Shown here one piece after another: positions 43,402 to 52,725 of a stretch of DNA of 64,000 bases (position 1 is its first letter; the number at the start of each line of letters is the position of its first letter). Source of the DNA: Chryseolinea serpens (GTDB taxonomy: Bacteria > Bacteroidota > Bacteroidia > Cytophagales > Cyclobacteriaceae); the NCBI RefSeq assembly GCF_900129725.1, contig NZ_FQWQ01000001.1, positions 2,046,001-2,110,000 on the forward strand, written 5' to 3'. Both the position numbers and the translations under genes were made by a program. The notes under the pieces are model-generated. The model saw nothing but the letters and a program-made list of their open reading frames with translations, had not been told where the DNA came from and searched no databases.

Positions 43402-46400
43402 ATGAGAAGAAGGACTTTAGGTTTGTTGGGGGCCGTGCTGCTTTTTCCGATGGCAGTCTGGGCCCAGAGCGGCTGTACATTCACCATTTCTACTGCGGCG
43501 ACGGAGTGGCAATTTGATGGGGCAGCCAAAGGAGTGAAACCGGGGGACAGGATCTGTTTCAAAGGGGGAACCCGGACGGGTATTAAGCTTATCAATATCC
43601 ATGGTACGGCCGCACAGCCGGTTATCATTTCGAATGAAAGCAACAGTTCAGTCATCATTAACGCGCCTGCGTCGTTCGGAAACGCGGTGGAGGTCGACAA
43701 TGTGACTTACGTGAAGTTCACGGGGAGCAACAATCCGTCGGTTAAATACGGCATTGAGATCACCGGCGCAGAGATGGGGATCAACTTTCAGCAGTTGAGC
43801 TCCGATTTCGAAGTCGATCACCTTTATGTCCATAACACGAATTGTGTGGGCATCGTGGCCAAGACCGACCCCACTTGTGACGCTTCCACCTGGAGAGGCT
43901 ATTTCACCATGAAGAATACATCATTTCACGACAATTTAATCAGCAATACCGGATGCGAAGGATTTTACATAGGGAATTCACACTACGACACGGGCGTAGG
44001 CATGACTTGTAACGGCACCAGCCTCACCGTGAAGGAGCACGATGTGGTGAACGTGAAGGTCTATAACAATACCATACAAAACACCGGTAACGAAGGCATC
44101 CAGGTTGGGTCGGCCATTTCGGGCTGCGAAGTACACCACAACTCCGTGACCAATTTCGGCCAACATAGTGGTTATGGACAGGATAATGGCTTCCAGGCCG
44201 GCGGCGGTACCACACAGGCAAAAGTATACAGCAACGTCATCGATACCGGCAACGGTTATGGCGTCTGGGATTCAGGAGGGGGTACTGTCTATTTCAACAA
44301 CATTATCCGCAATGCCCTGATGGGAGGTTTCTCCCTGATCGACTATGCCGGCAATTATGCTCCGACCGGGTTCATGGTGATGAACAACACCATGGTGAAC
44401 TGCTCGCAATTCGATATCCTCATGTATAGCGAAGGCCCAACGTCGCGCATCGCCAACAACATCTTTGTGACCAATCAGGCCAGCGGTTACACTTACATCA
44501 AATACAACGCTCCCAAGGCACAGGCGGCCACGGTGGAATCCAATAACCTGAAGACAAACAACATCGCCAACGTGAAGTTTGTCAATGCGGCCGCCATGGA
44601 CTATCACCTGCTGACGGGCTCACCGGCCATCAATGCGGGTATCGACTTGCTTTCCTTTGGCATATCCGTCGACAAGGACGGCAAGTTGCGCATTGGGGCA
44701 TTCGACCAGGGCGCTTTTGAATTTGGAGGAGCAGCATCGAATCAGTCCCCTGTGGTGAATGCAGGTTCGGATAAAACCGTGACCATCCCTGCTACTTCTG
44801 TAGCCCTAACGGGCACGGCTTCCGATCCCGACGGTTCCATTAGCAGCTACACCTGGACGAAGGTATCCGGCGGCGCAGCTACACTGACCAACGCCACCTC
44901 AGCCACCTTGAGCGTGACCGGCCTGGTAGCCGGCACCTACGTATTCCGCCTCACCGTGAAAGACAACGCCGGCGCCACCGCCAGCGACGATGTGACCGTT
45001 ACCGTGAACACGAACAAAGCGCCGACGGTAAGCGTGGGCACAACACTGAACATCACCACGGCTACCGTGTCCCTCACCGGCACGGCTTCTGACCCGGACG
45101 GTACCATTTCCTCCTACACGTGGACAAAAGTTTCCGGCGGAGCGGCTACGCTGACCAATGCCAACAAGGCTACCCTGAGTCTAAGCGGCCTGGCGACCGG
45201 CACCTATGTATTCCGCCTCACCGTAAAAGACAATGGCGGTACCACGGCCTACGCCGATAAGACGGTGATTGTTGTGATCGGTGGCACCAACTATCCACCA
45301 ACCGTTAATGCGGGTGGCGCCAAAGCGCTGGTGTTGCCCACCAATTCGGTTTCGCTGGTAGGAAGCGCGTCTGACAGGGATGGTACCATCACATCGTATT
45401 CATGGTCTAAAGTTTCCGGAGGCACCTGTACGCTTTCCAACCCAACATCGCCTACGGTTGCGGTGAGTGGCATGGCAGAAGGTACTTATGTTTTCCGCCT
45501 GATCGCGAAAGACAACGCAGGGGCTTCGGGCGGCGCCGATGCTTCGGTGACCGTTTCCAAAGGCGCCATCACGCGTTTCAGCTTCAGGCCTGCGGCGGCC
45601 AGCATTAGCGGTTGGATCAGCGTGGCGGGTGCACCTCACGCCAGCGTGATCACGGCAACCGATCCGACGACCAACGTCACGGTGAGCAGCGTGGCGACCG
45701 GCCAGTGGCCCCCTGCCATCTTCGGCACGGCCACCAGTTCATATGCCGGTGGTGTTACCAACGGCACGATTCAACCGGCTGCCGTGGTACAGAACAACTG
45801 GTTCAACTACAAAGCGGCGTATGGCACGACCGTGAACGGGGTGTTGCAAGGCGACAACCTGAAACTCACCCGGCTCAATCCTACACACCGGTACACCATC
45901 CAGATGGGTGCTTCGCGTGCTTCCGGTAACGGCATGTCCGATCAATATGGCACGTTCGAATACCGTGTGGGCGGTGTCGTGAAGACTTTGAATGTTACCA
46001 ATAATACCTCGGTGCAAGTGGAATATGCATCCCTTGCTCCGAACGCCAATGGCGAGATCGGCATCAGCGCACGGAAGATGTCCGGCAGTGCCATGAACTT
46101 CGGCTACGTGGGTTGGGTCGTGGTCATTGACTTGACACAAGAACAAACGCTTAGTGCCAAGGGCATCGCGGTCGCTCGCGCGGCCACCGTGGACTTCGCG
46201 CCCCCGGCCCCGCCGACGGACGATACAGCGGTTGACTCGACGACGACGGTCATCACACCTTCAGAAAATGACTTTGTGTTCCTGGACAACCACTACCCCG
46301 GCGGCTACGACTACTCGGTCGTGATCTTCGACGACGCCGGTCGTCGCATCTACATGGGCAAGTGGACCCCGCCGATGTACGCAGAGATCTTCACACCCGG

Positions 46401-46476
46401 TGAATTGTATATCTACCACGTGCTCCAGAATGGCAAGCGCATAGACACGGGCAAGACGGCGATCGTGCAACGATAG
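43402..46476 (+). CDS. Secreted beta-helix protein with three PKD/REJ-like repeats
   Basis: Started at the ATG at 43402, which opens a signal peptide (MRRRTLGLLGAVLLFPMAVWA); an in-frame start at 43357 exists. About 1024 residues. Residues about 25-440 form a right-handed parallel beta-helix as in pectate lyase-like or polysaccharide-binding proteins (DHLYVHNTNCVGIV, VYNNTIQNTGNEGIQV). Three PKD/REJ-type domains follow (about 446-535, 536-630, 631-721; SDPDGxIxSYTWTKVSGG, GTYVFRLTVKDN). Then come a jelly-roll-like domain and a final beta domain (DYSVVIFDDAGRRIYMGK) ending TAIVQR. The tail is not the usual T9SS YPNP type. It is probably a secreted polysaccharide-interacting protein. A strong terminator follows. 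Confidence 0.85.
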   Translation: MRRRTLGLLGAVLLFPMAVWAQSGCTFTISTAATEWQFDGAAKGVKPGDRICFKGGTRTGIKLINIHGTAAQPVIISNESNSSVIINAPASFGNAVEVDNVTYVKFTGSNNPSVKYGIEITGAEMGINFQQLSSDFEVDHLYVHNTNCVGIVAKTDPTCDASTWRGYFTMKNTSFHDNLISNTGCEGFYIGNSHYDTGVGMTCNGTSLTVKEHDVVNVKVYNNTIQNTGNEGIQVGSAISGCEVHHNSVTNFGQHSGYGQDNGFQAGGGTTQAKVYSNVIDTGNGYGVWDSGGGTVYFNNIIRNALMGGFSLIDYAGNYAPTGFMVMNNTMVNCSQFDILMYSEGPTSRIANNIFVTNQASGYTYIKYNAPKAQAATVESNNLKTNNIANVKFVNAAAMDYHLLTGSPAINAGIDLLSFGISVDKDGKLRIGAFDQGAFEFGGAASNQSPVVNAGSDKTVTIPATSVALTGTASDPDGSISSYTWTKVSGGAATLTNATSATLSVTGLVAGTYVFRLTVKDNAGATASDDVTVTVNTNKAPTVSVGTTLNITTATVSLTGTASDPDGTISSYTWTKVSGGAATLTNANKATLSLSGLATGTYVFRLTVKDNGGTTAYADKTVIVVIGGTNYPPTVNAGGAKALVLPTNSVSLVGSASDRDGTITSYSWSKVSGGTCTLSNPTSPTVAVSGMAEGTYVFRLIAKDNAGASGGADASVTVSKGAITRFSFRPAAASISGWISVAGAPHASVITATDPTTNVTVSSVATGQWPPAIFGTATSSYAGGVTNGTIQPAAVVQNNWFNYKAAYGTTVNGVLQGDNLKLTRLNPTHRYTIQMGASRASGNGMSDQYGTFEYRVGGVVKTLNVTNNTSVQVEYASLAPNANGEIGISARKMSGSAMNFGYVGWVVVIDLTQEQTLSAKGIAVARAATVDFAPPAPPTDDTAVDSTTTVITPSENDFVFLDNHYPGGYDYSVVIFDDAGRRIYMGKWTPPMYAEIFTPGELYIYHVLQNGKRIDTGKTAIVQR

Positions 46477-46513
46477 CACGTTCCCCGCCCCGGGATCGGG
46501 TGCCCGGTAAATG

Positions 46514-46551
46514 AGTTATCGCGAAAGTCGTCAACGGCTTTCGCGATAACT
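46514..46551. terminator. Strong Rho-independent terminator
   Basis: A 14-bp perfect stem AGTTATCGCGAAAG (46514-46527) / CTTTCGCGATAACT (46538-46551), 10-base loop, then seven T. It closes the beta-helix/PKD gene and faces the convergent GH110-like gene. Confidence 0.9.
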
Positions 46552-46592
46552 TTTTTTATGGATAGCTACTGATCCTTTTTTAAATATTCTTC

Positions 46593-48455
46593 CTACTCTA
46601 TGATCAGCCCCTGCTTCTTATCAATTTTAAGTGTCTTGAGAGGTGTATTGATCAGCTTGATATTTTTCCCCAACACATCCCCCACAAAGGAATTGGCCGT
46701 CACTTGAACATTCAAACAGTTTTCAAACGTAAAGGTCGACTTGCGGGTATGAAAAGGATTGAAACGATGACTCCGGATAAGCGTGTTCCCGGAGAAAACC
46801 AATCCTTCGACAGACTTCGCATAGAGTACCGGAAAATCAAAGGGGTGAAAAGTGTTATTCTCTATCCGGATGTTACGATGAAAGGGTTGACCTGTCTGAG
46901 GCTTCGGCACTTCGGGATCGATCGAGATGATCCCTTCGCAAAATTGATACATCGAAGTCATACAGGGGTCATTGAACGTATTGTGCCGGATCACCACATC
47001 GGCAACGGCCCCCGATTCATACCAGTTGTTCGCGTCGCCCGCAATGAGAATGGCTGCGCCGCTGCTTTCAAAGGTGTTGTTTTCGATGATCACCCGGCCA
47101 GGCGTTGACATCAAAATACCCCTGGCGCGATTGCTCCCAAAGAAACTGTTCTTAATATGTACATCCGGCGTCCAGGTAAGATTCTCCAGCGCGTAGCCGT
47201 CGGTCACACTCGAGGGCACAGGTTCCCGGAACGTGATCTCAAACAACTCCGGTGTTATTGTTTTAAACGATTCGACTGTGGCGCTGCCGATCGTATGCAT
47301 GGCATTGTTTTCGATGAACCCCACCTTCTCCCCTGCCCGTGCCCAGGTGAAGCCAACGCTCTGATGGTGCATAAATTTGCAGACCAATGTTCTATTCGTT
47401 TTCCGTTCCACAATTCTCACCGACGTTCCATGGACGTTGATCGGGTCATCCATCAATCCAAGAAACCGGCAACTATCCACGACGATCGACCCTTTGCAAT
47501 TGGAATAGTGAAAACCATCGTCGTGCCCGGCAAAGATCCGGTTCTTGGCAGGGTTGGGAACGGAGTTTACATTTTTGAACATCAGATCCTGTGAATACTG
47601 TGAGAGTATTCCAAGCCCGGCGTTATTGTACATGTTCAGATGCTGGATCGAAACCTGCTTGCTGTCGACAATAAACACACCCGCATGATCCCTGTCGCTG
47701 TGACGAAGGACAAGATAGTTGCCTTTGGCCGGCTTTCTCTTAAAAGCGTAATGAAGCCGGACGAGTCCATAACGCAACGGCTCGGCTTTATAGTCTTCAT
47801 AGTCCGCCCCCAAACATCCTGCATCTCCCGTCTGTGGGGCGATCCATTTCGCCTCCCTATCAAATTCCATCACGCCACTCCAGCGGCTCTTCCATCCCTC
47901 ACCCACAAAGGTGAGCTTCTCGTCTTCGATGATATAAGGAGATTCCAGCACGTTGATGGAGATGTCAATATAATGATCGGTCACCTCCATGATCTCCGCC
48001 TGCGCCGTCATCGGAATTTCCCAGTCGATGCTAACATTCTTGATGACGACATCCTCACTATGATCAACCGTAAACGGCTGGATCCGATCATGAAAAACAA
48101 ATTCCGACCCTTGCCCGTCGATCACCAAATGCTTCACATCCTCGATCAGAATGCCACACCGCCGAAGCGCGATGACATCGGTATTGGATTCATAATATTG
48201 TTTTTCAATGGCGTATTGCGGCCAGAAATCGTATCGCCCTTTCGGGAAAATTAACACTGCTGCCTTCTTCTCTCTACACTGCGCCAGTGCCTTCTGTAAG
48301 ATGCCAACCGCGTTTTCACGTGTGCCGGGCATCAACGAAAAGTCGCTTATCCGCAGGGTATCCTGTCCCCAAACGGTAGCACAAATAAAAATTGCCAACA
48401 CGCTGCTCAACCATTTCGACCCTGTTCCTTTCATGCTATATTCATTAGAATCCAT
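46593..48455 (-). CDS. GH110-like alpha-1,3-galactosidase
   Basis: Started at MDSNEYSMKGTG (48455); 48434 is an alternative and 48563 is the extreme frame end. About 620 residues, with signal segment WLSSVLAIFICATVWG. The body is a right-handed beta-helix. The N-terminal part matches GH110 enzymes such as Bacteroides GlaB: FPKGRYDFWPQYAIEKQYYE, then LVIDGQGSEFVFHDRIQPF, FTVDHSEDVVIKNVSIDWE and FAGHDDGFHYSNCKGSI. GH110 inverting enzymes remove terminal alpha-1,3-galactose, e.g. from blood-group B-type glycans. Length is right for the family. Export to the periplasm is expected. Confidence 0.82.
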   Translation of the reverse strand: MDSNEYSMKGTGSKWLSSVLAIFICATVWGQDTLRISDFSLMPGTRENAVGILQKALAQCREKKAAVLIFPKGRYDFWPQYAIEKQYYESNTDVIALRRCGILIEDVKHLVIDGQGSEFVFHDRIQPFTVDHSEDVVIKNVSIDWEIPMTAQAEIMEVTDHYIDISINVLESPYIIEDEKLTFVGEGWKSRWSGVMEFDREAKWIAPQTGDAGCLGADYEDYKAEPLRYGLVRLHYAFKRKPAKGNYLVLRHSDRDHAGVFIVDSKQVSIQHLNMYNNAGLGILSQYSQDLMFKNVNSVPNPAKNRIFAGHDDGFHYSNCKGSIVVDSCRFLGLMDDPINVHGTSVRIVERKTNRTLVCKFMHHQSVGFTWARAGEKVGFIENNAMHTIGSATVESFKTITPELFEITFREPVPSSVTDGYALENLTWTPDVHIKNSFFGSNRARGILMSTPGRVIIENNTFESSGAAILIAGDANNWYESGAVADVVIRHNTFNDPCMTSMYQFCEGIISIDPEVPKPQTGQPFHRNIRIENNTFHPFDFPVLYAKSVEGLVFSGNTLIRSHRFNPFHTRKSTFTFENCLNVQVTANSFVGDVLGKNIKLINTPLKTLKIDKKQGLIIE

Positions 48456-48661
48456 TGTGACAATACGGCCGTCTTTTTGACATCGCTGTACAGAAATTGA
48501 AATTACGCGATTTGACAGGCAAACCCTATTTTTAAAGCCCACGCAAAGGGTGTCCGATTTCAACGCTCCCGCTAGGGGTTACTTTGGCCCTGCAAAAACC
48601 GATATAACCGCAAAATATTACACTTCCCGAAAAAATCTGTACCCAAGTACTACTTTTAACA

Positions 48662-51256
48662 ATGCGCAAGACCCTGTTTATTTTATCGCTGTGTTATATC
48701 TCGTTGTCTCCAGCCCAAGCCCAAAAGCAATTTTGGGGCTCCTCAAGTTTTGGCGGCCTTTACGGCAACGGTTTCCTTTTCAAGACCGACTCCATTGGCG
48801 ACAACCTGGAGATCGTCCACGATTTTCAAAGTAGTGTCGACGGCGAAAACATCAGTGCCATCCTATTGGCCAGCAACAACAAGTTGTATGGGCTTGCGTC
48901 GGCGGGTGGTCAAGGGGGCTCGGGGGTCTTCGCCACGGGAACCTTTTTTGAGTACGACCTGGCGACCGATCGGTTTCGGGTGCTCGAGCACTTTGGCGCC
49001 AGCAATACGCACCTTCCGGGCATTACCACACCGAGGGCGGAGGGTGTTCCGTCGCTGACCGAGGTTTCGCCCGGCGTCATCTTCGGGCTGATGTATCAGG
49101 GCCGGTATGTTTTCTCTTACAACGTCGCCACCGGGGTGTTTACCAAGCCGTTCACCGTGCCTACCTACAAGGGCGGGCCCTCCAACAGTACGTTGCAAAA
49201 TCAGTTTTGTCAGGCATTTTATAAAGCGGCCGACAATTTCCTTTATGCCGCCACACCAACCAATTCAAGTTGCCCCATCGGCAATCCCAACATGGGCTCG
49301 ATCGTCCGCGTGAATCCTGCCAACAACACCCTCGCCATACGCCACCTGGCCGTCTGTCTTGTCGACTACGGCTATTCATACAACGGCTTCTTTGCCGAGG
49401 CGAACGGCAATCTTTATGGGACCACCAACTACGGCGGCGCCAACAACCAGGGTGTGATCTTCGCCTATAACACGGCTGCCAACACCTACACCAAAGTCCA
49501 CGACTTTGCCAACAGCGTGTACAGCTACGAGCCCACCTCGCTGGTGCGCGCGAAAAACGGCAAGCTCTATGGCACAGCGCACGGCGGGGGCACACCGGAA
49601 CCCAACCTCAATCTGAATGCCGGCGGCGGTGTATTATTCGAGTTCGATCTGACGACCAACACGTTTACCAAAAAGCACGACTTTACGCTTACGGGCCAGT
49701 CGATTTATGACATGGGGATCTTCCCTTCCGGTTTGATCAGCAGTACCAATGGAAAATTGTACGGCGCAACCCAATATGGCGTGTTTGAATATAATCCTGT
49801 TTCAGATGAGATCCGCGTTGCCGGCCGTTTCAACGGGCAAGGATTTGCGCCTTCCTTTGTACAGGTTTGCCGCAAGCCGGCCTACCAGTCACCCACAGCA
49901 ACAACCTATACGATCTGCCACGGCGCCGCCTTCAGCCTTGATCTGGCCAGCGTGAATGCCACTACGGTTACCTGGAAACACAACAACGTGGTGGACGCTT
50001 CGCAGACGACCACCACCTTAAACTTCACCGCCTTTAGCGCGGCAGATGCAGGAACCTGGATCTGTACGATGACCAACGAATGCGGCACCACCGTTGCGCC
50101 GTCCATTACGTTGGTGTTTGGTCAACCCGCTCAACCGACCATTACCGCCGGAAGTGCGCTCACATTTTGTGCGGGCGGAAGCGTTACCCTCTCGGCGCCG
50201 GAAGGATTTGACAGCTACAACTGGTCTACAGGAGAAACTTCGCGCCAGATCCTGGTGAGCGAAAGCGGAAGCTATACCGTAAGGGTAAGCAACGGCTGTG
50301 AAAGCCCGGTGTCGGCTCCTGCTGTGATAACGGTAAACGCGTTGCCCGAAGCGGTAACCATCGCGACAAATGGGCCCGTTGATTTCTGCGCGGGCGCAAC
50401 CGTAAAGCTTTCCGCTCCTGAAGGCTTTGACGGCTACACGTGGTCGAACGGAGCAACTTTACGTGAGATCGAAGTGAGCCAAAGCGGCAACTATAGCGTG
50501 AAGGTAAACGACGGCTGCGAGAGTCCGGCGTCGGATGCTGTTACGGTGACGGTGCATTCCCTACCGGTGGCCACGATCTCCGCCAGTGGTCCACTTGTTT
50601 TTTGTGCTGACGAAACAGTGACGCTATCCGCGCCCGCAGGTTTCAGTGGCTACGCATGGTCAACCGGCGCCACCACGCAGGCGATCGATGTAAATGAAAG
50701 TGGCCACTACACGGTAAAAGTGAATGATGGTTGTGAGAGTCCGCCGTCCAATGCCACGGTCGTAACGGCAAACGCATTGCCGCCACGGCCTGAGCTTGTT
50801 GCGCTGCCTTCGGGCACCGAACTAGTGGCCAGTGGAAGCAGCGGCACGTATGATTGGACGTGGAACAACGAACCCCTGAACGAACACGGCTCCCAACTCA
50901 ATGCTACGGAAACCGGCACGTATGCGGTGTACAGTGTGAGTGCTGAGGGATGTCGTTCGACGGATTTTGCTTCGGTATCGCTGGTGATAAACGGAACCGA
51001 ATCTGCTGCCGACGATGCTGTATTCGTCTATCCCAACCCAAGCCAGGGAACTGTGAATCTGAAAAGCAACAACGCATTGCGCGGCCAAGCCGATATTTCT
51101 TTATTCAACAGTACCGGTGGCGTTGCCTTTGCCGGATCCGTTGACTTCGGGGAAGAATCCAGTACGATTCACCTCGGCAATCTCCCGGCAGGGCTGTATG
51201 ATTTAAGGATAAGAAAGGGAGATCAGGTTGTACACCGGAAGGTCGTTGTCCAGTAA
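48662..51256 (+). CDS. T9SS-exported GloVer repeat and Ig-like repeat protein
   Basis: 864 residues with signal LFILSLCYISLSPAQA. Residues about 20-400 contain GloVer-type repeats (LYGTTNYGGANNQGVIF, KLYGTAHGGG, LYGATQYGVFEYN), predicted to build a propeller. An Ig-like domain and three or four repeats follow (FCAGGSVTLSAPEGF, YNWSTGETSRQI, GSYTVRVSNGCESP, similar again twice). The type A T9SS domain begins VFVYPNPSQGTVNL and ends HRKVVVQ. It should be surface exposed. A fragment of its last codons is found 850 bp downstream. The role is unknown; adhesion or scaffolding is a guess. Confidence 0.85.
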   Translation: MRKTLFILSLCYISLSPAQAQKQFWGSSSFGGLYGNGFLFKTDSIGDNLEIVHDFQSSVDGENISAILLASNNKLYGLASAGGQGGSGVFATGTFFEYDLATDRFRVLEHFGASNTHLPGITTPRAEGVPSLTEVSPGVIFGLMYQGRYVFSYNVATGVFTKPFTVPTYKGGPSNSTLQNQFCQAFYKAADNFLYAATPTNSSCPIGNPNMGSIVRVNPANNTLAIRHLAVCLVDYGYSYNGFFAEANGNLYGTTNYGGANNQGVIFAYNTAANTYTKVHDFANSVYSYEPTSLVRAKNGKLYGTAHGGGTPEPNLNLNAGGGVLFEFDLTTNTFTKKHDFTLTGQSIYDMGIFPSGLISSTNGKLYGATQYGVFEYNPVSDEIRVAGRFNGQGFAPSFVQVCRKPAYQSPTATTYTICHGAAFSLDLASVNATTVTWKHNNVVDASQTTTTLNFTAFSAADAGTWICTMTNECGTTVAPSITLVFGQPAQPTITAGSALTFCAGGSVTLSAPEGFDSYNWSTGETSRQILVSESGSYTVRVSNGCESPVSAPAVITVNALPEAVTIATNGPVDFCAGATVKLSAPEGFDGYTWSNGATLREIEVSQSGNYSVKVNDGCESPASDAVTVTVHSLPVATISASGPLVFCADETVTLSAPAGFSGYAWSTGATTQAIDVNESGHYTVKVNDGCESPPSNATVVTANALPPRPELVALPSGTELVASGSSGTYDWTWNNEPLNEHGSQLNATETGTYAVYSVSAEGCRSTDFASVSLVINGTESAADDAVFVYPNPSQGTVNLKSNNALRGQADISLFNSTGGVAFAGSVDFGEESSTIHLGNLPAGLYDLRIRKGDQVVHRKVVVQ

Positions 51257-51442
51257 AGCCATAAGGCGACAAGTTACCGGGAGAATATTGTTGTTCGTTT
51301 TATGTTTTCACCTACCTGAAACAAGCGTTATAAGGAACTGATGACAAATAATTACACTGGATTCCCCGTGTATACAAAAACAACCTTACTAAAATACTAC
51401 TGAAGTCCTGTTTTTGAATAAATATCTTATTTTTGCGCCGCA

Positions 51443-51886
51443 ATGAAAAGAATAATCGAATACAGGCGGCTCTTAGGTGTTGGTGAATCTGCCGATTTAA
51501 AAGAGCTGAAGACCATTTACCGGAATTTCATGAAAGACTGGCATCCGGACAAATTTCAATCTAACGAAGAGAAAGCCGCCGCTGAAGAAAAAAGTAAAGC
51601 TTTTATTGAGGCTTATCATTTTTTAGTAAGTATTGCACCCGAAACACGGGCGCAGAAGCTTGAAGAGTATACAGCGGCTATCGCGGCTTCAAAAATGACC
51701 GACTTTCAATACAAGGGGCAGACACTTCAGGTGTATTTTGCTGATGGTGGCGCTTTTGAGTACTTCGGAGTTCCCCGCAATATCTATCTAAAACTTGTGA
51801 ACGCTGACTCTCCCGATCGCTTTGCCAGAAGACACATCTACAACGCCTTCATCTATCGAAAGGTGACCAAGGCAGTTGAAGCTTGA
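51443..51886 (+). CDS. DnaJ domain fused to KTSC domain
   Basis: 147 residues in two parts. Residues 1-70 are a J-domain with the essential HPD (FMKDWHPDKFQ) that stimulates Hsp70 ATPase. Residues about 85-147 resemble a KTSC domain (TDFQYKGQTLQVYFADGGAF, EYFGVPRNIYLKLVNAD, NAFIYRKV), a small domain of uncertain role found alone or next to nucleic-acid proteins. A -7-like TATTTTTG (51428-51435) lies just upstream. The fusion implies that the KTSC part directs an Hsp70 to some target. Monocistronic. Confidence 0.85.
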   Translation: MKRIIEYRRLLGVGESADLKELKTIYRNFMKDWHPDKFQSNEEKAAAEEKSKAFIEAYHFLVSIAPETRAQKLEEYTAAIAASKMTDFQYKGQTLQVYFADGGAFEYFGVPRNIYLKLVNADSPDRFARRHIYNAFIYRKVTKAVEA

Positions 51887-52069
51887 GTCCGTCTCGGTGG
51901 AGATTCCGCCCCCGACCACTTCATTTCGTGAGAGTTTGATTACCATAAGTGAAGTCAGCACAGGTTCGTCGTTAACCTGTTATTAGGATGGACAAAGACG
52001 AGATCGCCAGGTACATAGGCTTGCAGAAGCTGCGACAATAGATACTGTCCAATAGAAAAACGAAAAGGC
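51887..52069. other. Gene-free sequence before a T9SS tail remnant
   Basis: Only short unrecognised frames. The remnant at 52070-52173 follows; the gene-free interval continues to 52248. Confidence 0.3.
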
Positions 52070-52173
52070 CCAAAAACCAGAACCATTCATCTCGACCACC
52101 TCCCCGTGGGCTGAACGATTTAAGGATAAGAAAGGGCGATAAGGTTGTTCACCGGAAGATCGTTGTTCTGTAA
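52070..52173 (+). pseudogene. Remnant of a T9SS sorting-domain C-terminus
   Basis: The last 22 codons (52108-52173) read GLNDLRIRKGDKVVHRKIVVL and a stop, against GLYDLRIRKGDQVVHRKVVVQ at the end of the gene finishing at 51256. Upstream, HLDHLP matches HLGNLP but in another frame, so a one-base frameshift lies near 52108. There is no start and no body: this is a duplicated or deletion-derived tail of a neighbouring surface-protein gene. Confidence 0.8.
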
Positions 52174-52248
52174 GACCTGCTGAGGATGTAGTTTATCATC
52201 CGGTTTGCCCTTAAATTGCCGAAATTGTAATTATAAAGAAACTATGCT

Positions 52249-52716
52249 ATGGGATTGACGCTGCAATTCGCTATTGGAGATAAACAACAAATCATTGACG
52301 CCGTCAAAACGTTTGACTTTGATTTTTTAGAGCAACTTGAATCTGAAAGCAAGCTTGCTGACTTCAGTCTTCATCTTGAACCCAACGATTTAAATTTTCT
52401 GGTGGGTTCTGCCACTGAATTACTAGATGTTGGCGAATTTGGGCTCAGAGAATGTTTGGATACAACAAAGTTCTACTTCGATTCAGAGGCAGGCGGCGCC
52501 TTTTTTGTGGACACCGCCATTATAGATCTATTCTCCAGGTTCAATAAAAATGATGCCCGGGCCCTCACGCATAAATGGTCTGAGAAAATGACGGCCGCGC
52601 ATGGAGAGGATATTCCAGTCAATGATGATGCTGTTGGGGCCGTGGAAGCCCTTATCGCCATCAGCAAGGATGCTCAAGAGCAAAACCTGGATCTTGTACA
52701 TATCTGGTATCTATAG
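52249..52716 (+). CDS. Unrecognised 155-residue soluble protein
   Basis: A 155-residue acidic, alpha-rich protein with no signal peptide (FAIGDKQQIIDAVKTFDFDF, then LHLEPNDLNFLVGSATELLD). Ends IWYL. A general likeness to small immunity-type proteins (acidic, Asp/Glu/Leu rich) is noticeable but weak. It is followed 9 bp later by a DUF4919-like secreted protein and is probably cotranscribed with it. Confidence 0.6.
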   Translation: MGLTLQFAIGDKQQIIDAVKTFDFDFLEQLESESKLADFSLHLEPNDLNFLVGSATELLDVGEFGLRECLDTTKFYFDSEAGGAFFVDTAIIDLFSRFNKNDARALTHKWSEKMTAAHGEDIPVNDDAVGAVEALIAISKDAQEQNLDLVHIWYL

Positions 52717-52725
52717 CCCCCTTGC

